From Rhynchosporium graminicola (Eukaryota > Ascomycota > Leotiomycetes > Helotiales > Ploettnerulaceae), in contig FJUW01000008.1 in NCBI GenBank assembly GCA_900074885.1, positions 569,561 through 633,560 of the forward strand: DNA of 64,000 bases. Direction: 5' to 3'. A model generated the notes under the pieces. That model was not told where the DNA came from. It searched no databases and saw nothing but the letters and a program-made list of their open reading frames with translations. Positions 55,920-64,000 of the stretch are shown piece by piece. Within the stretch, counting starts at the first letter, position 1, and every line of letters begins with the position of its first letter. The position numbers and the translations under genes are program-made.

Positions 55920-57451
55920 TTAGTTTATCTCGGGAAAATACTGAGCTATCTTGGCTGGGGTGCCGAAGGTTCTTTGTAGCGGAGAGTCGGGTGCTTGGGA
56001 TGGACTGGTGTCCTGAGGGGGTTCGATGAACGAGGGAGACTTCCGCTTCTTCTTGGTGTTGCCCAGCTGCTGTTGTTTGGACGAGGTTTGAGAAGCGAGG
56101 CTCAGAAGGGATATGTTGCGAAGGTCGGACAGAGGAGTTGAGCGTTTCGGAGGGCCGTTTTCGTTAGCGGGAGACGATACTGGTGAGGTATGCATAGGAT
56201 TGGTGAGATTGCTAGTTAAGCTATCGTGTATATTACTTGAGACGTTTGGTACTGGACGGGTCGAGACTATTGGAGCAACTGCGCTTTTTGTGCCAGTGAG
56301 AGCGGCTTTCTCATTCGTGACTAGGCCTTTATCTTGTGCGAATTGGGATGAGCGGCGATGATATGGGTTGTGGCTGTAATATTCGTCGATGATGGGATGG
56401 ACCATGACTGTTTGTTTGTGGATCGTAAGCGTCGAATTTGTTGGAACTGTAACCCAGCTCTCTATTTCGAATTAGTAAGTCTGCATGTAATGGGGAAAGT
56501 GGAGATTCGTACCTCTCTCAAATGTTAAGGGCTCGCTAGCGACCAAAACAATGTCAGCGCCCTTATCTCGACGATCCATCTGATACTCGCCCTTGGTACT
56601 CTTGTCCTCCCACGTGGTTCCTGAAGAGTAGTACAAACTAGCCGCCTCATCGGTGCGACTGCTAACATATCGAGTGCAGACGACACTATGCCCGTCGGTA
56701 ATAGCGAAATTTAGCAAACTTCTAGTATCCACATGCTCCTTCTCGAGCACACTGTCTGGTATGTCCGCAATGAAGTCGTTGATTTGAGTGATTGTCTTCA
56801 GCATAGCTTGCCGTAAAACACTTGGCCCAAACCCAGGCTTGGGTGGACAAGTTGGATTGTAACCCATGCGTTCGAGGGTGTCGAGGTACAAGGCAAATGC
56901 CCATTCGCTGTCGGTTCCGCCTTGTACACCCAAATACCACTTATCTGCAAGTCGTTGACCCAATGGTCTCTTGATATGTTTCCAACCACCGAGTCCCCCG
57001 TTATGCATCCACATCAGACTTCCGTGGCAGAAAGGGTGGCAGTTGTCATCGCTCAAGGAACCTTCGGTGGTAGCGCGAACATGTGCGAAGATGAGATGGG
57101 AAGCAGTCTTGGAAGCAATTCGTTGAAGATTGACGCAGTTCCACGCAGGCGTGGTAGATGTGAAGATACAAGGTTCCGGTCCAAGTTTGGGTTCTGTGTA
57201 GTATCCAATTCCAAATCCATCACCTGTAAAACAGTTAGCAAGGAGTTGAGGAGCCAGCTGTTGCATACGAACCATTGTGAGGTCTCCTCATATCCAAACG
57301 TAGGCGGGAATCAAACGATTGTGTGAGGATAGAATGCGTAGGATCAAGAATCAGTTTTGAGAGCAGGATCTCATCAGACCCTTTGTAAACCTAAGTGACG
57401 TTAGCTTCTACTTCCTGTGGTTCTCGCCATGCTTACCAGAAAGCGACACAT
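55920..57451 (-). CDS. DUG3: glutamine amidotransferase Dug3 (glutathione degradation)
   Basis: Four exons: 57451-57437, 57390-57273, 57223-56513 and 56461-55920, all GT-AG and in phase, giving 461 residues. The 15-nt first exon encodes MCRFL, exposing Cys2 as the N-terminal nucleophile of class II amidotransferases. It is followed by VYKGSDEILLSKLILDPTHS and SFDSRLRLDMRRPHNGDGFG, the family hallmark. The HNGGLGGWKHIKRPLG motif and the GGTDSEWAFALYLD segment complete the catalytic domain. Dug3 works with the metallopeptidase Dug2 and Dug1 in the cytosol to hydrolyse the gamma-glutamyl bond of glutathione. The Ser-rich C-terminal 180 residues (after SWVTVP) are longer than yeast Dug3 (357 residues) but usual in filamentous fungi. 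Confidence 0.92.
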
Positions 57452-58128
57452 ATTCGCAGCTCAGTGGTTTAAAGCTTTCGGATTCTTCGCTAAAGAGCAG
57501 ATACGACGGCAGATAACAGATATATTTCAATAAACCACAGATCTATTCAGTATAATTTCAATGTGCTTGCAAGTACTGGTGGAGCTTGTGAGTCAAGTTA
57601 CTCAAAGTTGGCAATAACCAGGGGCGAGGCTGACAGCTCCCGAATGGCGCAATCGCCTTGCAAAAGCCAGCAATTATCCGAATAATTGACGAGAATGAGT
57701 GGAGAATTGAAAGTATGAATAAAGTCAGTCAGAAATAGAGAGGATTCAGTGCAGGATTGAGGGGCTTCAAGTACAAACAGAGAAGATCGTGGCGTATCTA
57801 GGATTCAGTCCACCTATGAGTTCATTAACAAGGCTGTCAAAGATGTTTGAAGGCTGCGATTCACTAAGTTGCAATCCCCGATTATCGGAGCGGGGTCACT
57901 TTTTACCGTCAGTATACAGTTCGCACAGCCACTCATACCAGCCACATCTCATGCAGACGCCACTATTACAGCATAATACCTGCATTGGAGTGGACGCAGG
58001 AACTGCGTGTAATGCTCTCGAAACATTCCACAAAATGACCTGCCGCCCATGATCCGATCTAGATGAGCAAGAACACTTGAGCAAGAACACTTGAGCAGCG
58101 CTCTGCCAGAACCCTGACTTTGGCTACC
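57452..58128. other. divergent interval between DUG3 and MGM1
   Basis: About 680 bp holding both promoters. It contains a perfect tandem duplication of a 14-mer just upstream of the MGM1 start (listed separately). Confidence 0.45.
58065..58092. repeat. 14-bp tandem duplication upstream of MGM1
   Basis: GAGCAAGAACACTT occurs twice in direct succession at 58065-58078 and 58079-58092, 37 bp before the MGM1 start codon. Confidence 0.8.
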
Positions 58129-61064
58129 ATGAGCGGGCGGCTCTTGTCAGCCAGGCTATTGCCTTTGGCCCAAAGAGTCAACAATGGAGTAGCGCGTCAC
58201 TTTCATCACCACACCACATCTTCAGCCGGGGGACTTCTCAAAACAGATTCCGCAGTACGAGCGGCCCGCAGGAGGATATGGCCAGCCGGAAGTACCGCCT
58301 TTTCGAATGCTGTCGTTGTGAGAAATGCTTCTTTCGTACGAATACTTCCCAAGTTGCTTCTCAAATTCGCGAGAATTCCCGCCCTATTCGCCGGTGCTAC
58401 AATTACTGGGCTGGCATATGTACAATATCAGGCTACTCGTAGGTCACTTGCCCAGAGTCCGAAGGAGAAATACTAATGCGATTTGGTAGAGGCTGGAAAC
58501 TACGCCCTCGATGTTTTCAAATCGACGAAGGAAACAGTAACAGGAGTAGCAGGGGGAATTTTCGGAGGCGCCAAAGGAATTGCGGACCAAACATTACAGG
58601 GATGGAATAAGACAAAAGAAGACGTGCCTTTGCCAGAATGGCTGCAGAAAGTATTACGCATTCATGAAGAGATTGGGGAAAGGCCGGGAGGAGAGGGTGG
58701 TGGAGGTCCAGGGGGAGAACCACCCAAGGAAGCCAGGTTAGGAATTGCTGCTGCTGGAGCGACTGCTGCCGCTTATGGATACGACCAATCTTCCGAGGAC
58801 GACCCAAGATCTGGAGAGGAGGCGGCAAGGGACGATCAAATGATGGTTCTGACCAAGAAAATGATTGAGATCCGAGGGATTCTACAGACTGTTGGACAAT
58901 CGGATACCTTGAATTTACCGTCAATTGTGGTCATCGGTTCGCAGTCATCTGGAAAGAGTTCTGTACTCGAGGCCATAGTTGGACATGAGTTCTTGCCCAA
59001 AGGATCCAATATGGTTACACGGAGGCCCATCGAGTTAACGCTTGTCAATACTCCTGATGCCCAAGCTGAGTATGGCGAATTTCCAGCTCTAGGCCTCGGA
59101 AAGATCACAGACTTTTCGCATATCCAACGGACACTAACGGAACTCAATCTGGCTGTACCAGACTCGGAATGTGTTTCGGATGATCCTATTCAACTCACAA
59201 TTTCGTCTCCACACGTACCGGACTTATCACTCATTGATCTGCCAGGATACATCCAAGTCGTTGGGCACGATCAGCCAGTTGAATTGAAGCAAAAGATCTC
59301 TGATCTTTGTGACAAGTACATCCAGCCACCAAATGTTATTCTTGCAATTTCAGCAGCCGATGTTGATCTTGCAAACTCAACAGCCCTTCGAGCAAGTCGA
59401 AGGGTTGATCCAAGAGGAGAAAGGACCATCGGGGTAGTCACCAAAATGGACCTGGTAGATGCTACACGAGGAGCCGCAATTCTGAACGATCGGAAATACC
59501 CCCTTAGACTCGGTTATGTTGGTGTCGTATCACGGGTGCCACCCCAATCAACAAGTTTATTTAAGAAGGGTAGCGGTGGCATCGCCATTGCTATTGCGAA
59601 GAACGAGCATGCATTTTTCTCATCCCATCCTCTTGAATTCGGCCAAGATGCTGGAGTAAGCGTCGGGACTACCACTCTCAGGAAAAAGCTCATGCAAGTT
59701 CTTGAACAAACAATGGCAGCAAGCTTGCAAAGTACAGGAGATGCTATTAGACAAGAGCTCGAAGAGGCAACATACGAGTTCAAGGTCCAATACAACGACC
59801 GCCCTCTCTCCGCCGAATCTTACCTGGCTGAAAGCTTAGATGCATTCAAGCACTCCTTCAAAGAATTCACTGAAAGTTTTGGACGACCTCAAGTACGAGA
59901 AATGCTGAAGAAAGAGCTTGAACAAAGGGTTCTTGATCTTCTCGCTTCGCGGTATTGGAATAAGCCAGTCACGAATCTCTCGCCAGCTCTGCCAGAACCA
60001 GATTCTTTAGCCGATCTCCCTACTGCGGATCCAGATTCCTTATACTGGCATCGTAAGCTTGATGCCTCAACCTCTGCTTTAACAAAACTTGGAATAGGTC
60101 GTCTAGCAACAACTGTAGTAGCAAATGCTCTACAAGCCCACGTTGACAACCTCATCTCTCAAAGTACATTCGCTTCCCACCCCTTCGCCCGCCAAGCCAT
60201 CACCGAGGCCGCTTCTGGAATTCTAAATGAGAGGTTCTACAGCACCTCAGACCAGGTAGAGAATTGTATCAAGCCGTACAAATTCGAGATCGATGTTGAA
60301 GATAGCGAGTGGGCAAGAGGTAGAGAAAACGTCGCAGATGTCCTCAAAACGGAGTTGAAAGCCGTAGATGAGGCTGTTAAAGCAGCAGAGCAATCTGTAG
60401 GTGGTAAACGAAAATTGAAAGATGTGATGGGATTTGTGGATAAAGCAAGGAGAGGCGAGGTAGAAGTCGTAGGTGATGGTGCTAGTGGAGCAGGTGGCTT
60501 CTCATCGGATCTGCTATCCAAAGGTAAGGTTTTATACCCAGTTTGCAATTCATATACACGATCTTTTGGAATACAAAGTTACTGATGCAACCATCAGGTA
60601 GAGAAGCCATCTTCCTCCGCGACCGCGCGCAGCTCCTCCGCATGCGTCTCACCGCTCTACGATCCAAACAATGTTCAACCAAAAACTCACGCTACTACTG
60701 TCCTGAGATCTTCCTCGACGTCGTAGCTACTAAATTAACCTCCACAGCCGTTCTCTTCTTGAATGTCGAACTCCTGTCTGAATTCTACTATAATTTTCCA
60801 CGCGAACTGGACGTCAGGTTAGGCAGGGGACTGAGCAGAGAGGAGGTGGAGAGGTTCGCGAGAGAGGATCCAAGGGTCAGAGGCCATTTGGAGGTCATCA
60901 GACGGAAGGAGCTTTTGGAGCTTGTACTAGGCAAGATGGAGGGTTTGAGGGATTTGGAGGTTGAAGAGAGGGGAAGGAGAGCAGCTTCCAGTACGAATAG
61001 GGTGAGTGGTGGTCCCAGGAAGGGCAAGGAGGGGAAGGAGGGAAAGGGGTGGAGTCTGTTTTAG
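58129..61064 (+). CDS. MGM1: mitochondrial dynamin-like GTPase Mgm1
   Basis: Three exons: 58129-58438, 58490-60523 and 60598-61064. The first intron has a TACTAATG branch site, and the frames join to 936 residues. The N-terminus (MSGRLLSARLLPLAQRVN) is a mitochondrial presequence rich in Arg. A hydrophobic inner-membrane anchor follows near residues 72-97. A second Ala/Gly-rich segment near 188-201 is the expected rhomboid (Pcp1) cleavage zone that makes short Mgm1. The GTPase signatures are GSQSSGKSS near 253, DLPGY near 353 and TKMD near 421. The C-terminus carries the GED-like helices and the basic tail. Mgm1/OPA1 drives inner-membrane fusion and cristae shaping. The 58120 TTG upstream is not the start. 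Confidence 0.94.
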
Positions 61065-62399
61065 CGCAGGGATTTGAAGTCTGGGGTAGGAGTGATGGTA
61101 TTTGGAGGGGTGACAAAGAAAGAGTGCTGGAGTTATGATTCATACCAAATATTCTGAAGAAAGGCGTTTGTTGATTTACCCGTATGCTCGTTTTTGGAGT
61201 ACTGTTTATTACAGATGATATCACTACGGTTTCTATTGTTGCCCAGGTGTTATAAGAGGAAGGGGAAGGTTTCTGAGCGATTAGGCCAGAAAGAAATAAT
61301 ATCACATCGCCTCTTGATCACATAAAGTCAAGCCACTCTACTTTGAGTACACCATCAAGTCCAGTTCTTTCTTTACATGAAGACTCTATTCCTGTGCTTC
61401 GATGACTCGATATACTCGGCAGGCATGCTTAGCTTCTTCATGCAAGTTATGAAACAATCTTAACCGCAAAACAACAAGTCTAGTAGACTAAGTCATCTAA
61501 GCCGGGACTTAAATGTCTTGCGACTATGCAATTATGGGAAAAAAAATATTACAACCTGCCCAATTTCCAGTTGAACATACTGCAACGAGCTCGGCATCCA
61601 AGTTCCACCGAGACCGGGATTGTATCCAAAAACCCTCACGACATCCTGTCTCAATCTTTTTCTATTCTTCCTCCTTCCACCGGATTATCTATATCACCAC
61701 ACTGATTGTTCGTGTATACTGCATCGGGATTTGGACTCGTGTAAACCTTCTACTATCTACTCTGCTATGCAGCGTGTGGACTGGGTGCCTGCAAATGGCC
61801 ACTCAAAAATCCACATCGTTGAATCTTATTTCAGCTACTCACAGTGGAAATGCTATAATTTTAAGCGTGTTGACTTTTTCCTCTTCTATTCTCTTTTTCG
61901 CTGAGTATCTTCCAGTCTTATCTGTGTCTATCACGCCAGTCGGTCGAGGATACTCACCACCATGACCGGAAGGTCTTGAGATCGGTGAGTTGATGCAATT
62001 ATTCGGAGAGCAGAGGCTACCGTAACTTTACCTAGATAGTTACGAAAACGACTAGGCGGCATCGTGGAGCCACGACTATGTCACCCAAAGAGAAAGGACT
62101 CTTCATCGCTACGACGGTAGTCGAGAATCCACTCGCTAATGTCCAAAATGCGGAAAGCCAGCATAAAGCCAATAGTGCTAGTCGAAAAGCTGGAGTGGGA
62201 CTGGTACCCTTCTATTTCTGGTATCGAGCAGTATTTAGCTGCCTTTTATGTTATCGCAAATGCTAGCTCGATGGTTTTGTCGCCTTTATGAGATGTTTTT
62301 TGGATTGTGTTGGATGTAAGTAAAAATCTCACCTAATCCTCTGCCACTTTTGAAGTACAGTGCTAACTGAGAGTAGTTGGCGAAGATGTATACTGGATA
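61065..62399. other. gene-poor interval
   Basis: About 1.3 kb with one weak 150-codon plus ORF (61513-61965) and no recognisable domain. It may contain the 5' part of the ankyrin relic. Confidence 0.35.
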
Positions 62400-62962
62400 T
62401 TCTGATAAGGTCTCAGACATGATGGAAACTACGGGCCTAAATCTCTCTCAGCTGAGACGAATTTACGCTTACTTCTTAAGCATGCCGCGCATGTCAACAT
62501 GATTGGTTTGAGATATTGTATGGCCACCAAGTAGCACGCGTCACTGGCCAAGTGAAGACACCAAACTTCTCGCCCGATGCTGGGGCTGATGTTAACATCT
62601 CAGGTGGTCAATACGGATCCGCGCTCATCGTAGTTTATGACTCTGGCGAACTATCTTTACTATGCCTCTTGCATGCCAGAGGAGCAGATAACAATATATA
62701 TGGAGGATAATATGGATGTGCCTTTGAGATGGCGAGACTCCCTAAGAATGAGGCTATTGAAAAAGCGCTGGTTAGATAGATCCCAGAAGGAGAATGGGTT
62801 GGAGGTGAAGGGTTTGGGGAGCACAAAATGTATTGGAAGTGGATTTTCACGGATGCTGATGGGCTTGTGAAGCGTGTGTTTGATGAGGAGCAGATGCAGG
62901 AGTGTAGTGAGAGTGAGATTATTGTGCCTGATCCTAGGGAGCAGGAGGAGCTCGAAATATGA
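62400..62962 (+). pseudogene. ankyrin-repeat protein relic
   Basis: Fungal ankyrin repeats are recognisable on the plus strand, with a first unit containing HAAHVNM near 62490. The second is GADVNISGGQYGSALIV (around 62583-62630), followed by a third GADNNIYGG-stop-YGCAFEMA (around 62684-62730). The stop TAA falls where the previous repeat has CAA (Gln). After that the frame runs on with another in-frame TAG, then a Glu/Trp-rich C-terminal part (EGFGEHKMYWKWIFTDADGL) ending with TGA at 62960-62962. Multiple stops and frame changes show decay. Such repeats usually belong to NACHT-ankyrin or similar proteins, but the N-terminus is not found. Confidence 0.6.
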
Positions 62963-63866
62963 CGGTATTGATGGGAATACAGACAGTGAAGGCGACAATA
63001 GGGATGATTTGGAGACTGCAGAAATGTTACTGGTGGCGGGGCTGAGAGTACAATTGCCCGGAACACAAGCAAAAGACAGTGGACTGAATTTTACTTGGTC
63101 CAAGTGCAGCAGACCATTGATGATATTTAGTGATGGAAGAAGTCCAGTTGTTTCTTCTATAGATGTGGGGTATATCAAACGCGGTAGATAGCAACATCTA
63201 CTGTTGAATGTTGACATTTAACTATTTCCCTCTCGCTTAAATGCCAGAGCATTGCAGAAATAGGATATAATGGTCGATCCGCAAGAAACATTGGAATATT
63301 TCATGAAATAGCATCTTCTTCCATTTTCAATCTCTCGAGATAGTATGCTTCGTTTCTTCTTGTACTCCATTGATCGCGATACATCCCGAAGCATTGCCTC
63401 TAAAAGCAACTTTATAGCAGCGCCGAGCTTTTGATTGCTGAACGCACTGGGAAGGATTTGCAGCCTTTCAAAAGTGAATCAATGCCATCGCCGTTGAAAT
63501 GTTAACAATGAGACATCGCTTAAAAGAAAGCTCTTTTTGGCACCACGTCAAGGCAATTCTTTTCACCTCGAAACAGCAACCCGCTTTCACCCTTGACTTC
63601 TTCCACGGCAACGCCATATAAAACTCGCAAGACCGACCGGCATCTCATTCTCGACCACACTTTGCGATCATCATCACGATAGCGAAACTCAACTTTGATC
63701 TGGTCGCGTGACTCGAATTCTAGGAAACTTCAAAGCAGACTACCTGCGATTTCACGCAGCAGCTGTTGGGCACACCTGCTCGGAGCTGTACTATCTCGCC
63801 TCGCAACGCGTCGCACTTCGGAGATAGGTTGACTTCTATCCATCGACATCTAGCCAAATCAGCAAG
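62963..63866. other. intergenic interval and promoter of the edge gene
   Basis: About 900 bp. The last 350 bp is relatively GC-rich with pyrimidine-rich tracts before the ATG at 63867, consistent with a promoter and 5' leader. No gene is supported. Confidence 0.4.
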
Positions 63867-64000
63867 ATGTGCGTTACAACGACTTTCGTTTGTAGGTCAT
63901 CCTCCCCTCGTCCTGTTCCCTGCATTTCTCCTCTTCGTCTGCTCTTCCACCTACTCTTCCCCCCGTTCCTGCCCCTTCTCACTCTCGCATCTTGAACATC
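63867..64000 (+). CDS. start of an 'MCV' protein gene, cut by the window edge
   Basis: ATG at 63867 opens MCVTTTFV and then a GTAGGT donor at 63892 starts an intron that runs off the window. Only about eight codons of exon 1 are present. The Met-Cys start resembles the small Cys-rich protein at 9697-10212, which is weak evidence. The upstream leader-like sequence supports a real start. Confidence 0.4.

Noticed and set aside
62660..63217. 185-codon minus-strand ORF
   Set aside because: Antisense of the ankyrin relic and its flank; Ser/Pro/Leu-rich with no domain.
1..64000. tRNA, rRNA or CRISPR features
   Set aside because: No B-box-like GGTTCRANNCC with a matching cloverleaf, no rRNA sequence and no regularly spaced repeats were found by eye. 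A covariance-model scan would be decisive.

Overview
The window is nuclear DNA of a filamentous ascomycete (Pezizomycotina). It has short GT-AG introns of about 45-65 bp with CTAAY-type branch sites, and orthologues of Mgm1, Pus4, Ebp2, Dug3, Zrg17 and the MYND protein SamB/Mub1. It also carries lineage-expanded fungal families (DUF4238, 2EXR/F-box-like, small 'MC...' proteins) and long intergenic tracts with CCTACCTA/GGTAGGTA-type repeats. A Leotiomycete is my best guess, from overall style only. I see no tRNA, rRNA, CRISPR or intact transposon.

Layout. 1-5 kb is gene-poor, with a decayed F-box-like relic (2543-3297), an acidic small ORF and an intact F-box-like gene (4697-5287). That gene is divergent from a two-exon cystinosin-type PQ-loop transporter (5568-6472). 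6.8-10.2 kb holds small hypothetical genes, one split by an in-frame TAA. 10.2-13.9 kb is essentially empty. 13.9-16.1 kb is an 11-exon MFS permease, separated by a repeat-rich convergent interval from the samB/MUB1 gene (18624-20561), whose upstream interval is about 4.6 kb. 25.2-27.2 kb is a disrupted DUF4238 gene. 29.2-31.0 kb has MYND-like debris. 31.75-34.0 kb is a five-exon nuclear-type protein with a tentative RFTS-like segment, divergent from PUS4 (34421-36086). 38.8-40.3 kb holds two tandem paralogues of an unrecognised tail-anchored family. 42.0-43.4 kb is a putative amidoligase with an in-frame TGA, followed by EBP2 (44026-45257). 48.0-49.3 kb is a two-exon 2EXR-like gene interrupted only by two in-frame TAG codons. 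An AT-rich block follows with a decayed paralogue (about 50480-51350), bounded by 18-bp direct repeats. 51.8-61.1 kb is a conserved block: a two-pass membrane protein, ZRG17, DUG3 and MGM1. 62.4-63.0 kb is an ankyrin relic, and a gene starts at 63867.

The most interesting signal is the recurrence of otherwise open genes broken by single in-frame stops (TAA 7260, TGA 25418, TGA 43004, TAG 49037, TAG 48317). In the 2EXR-like gene one TAG aligns with a TGG (Trp) codon in the neighbouring relic paralogue. That fits either recent G-to-A decay (RIP-like or neutral) or UAG-to-UGG restoration by fungal A-to-I mRNA editing. Sexual-stage RNA reads would separate these. The second candidate novelty is the tandem tail-anchored family with a duplicated 'INGI' motif.

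The housekeeping genes are unrelated to one another (ribosome biogenesis, tRNA pseudouridylation, glutathione degradation, ER zinc import, mitochondrial fusion, lysosomal/vacuolar transport). No operon-like or biosynthetic-cluster logic is evident.
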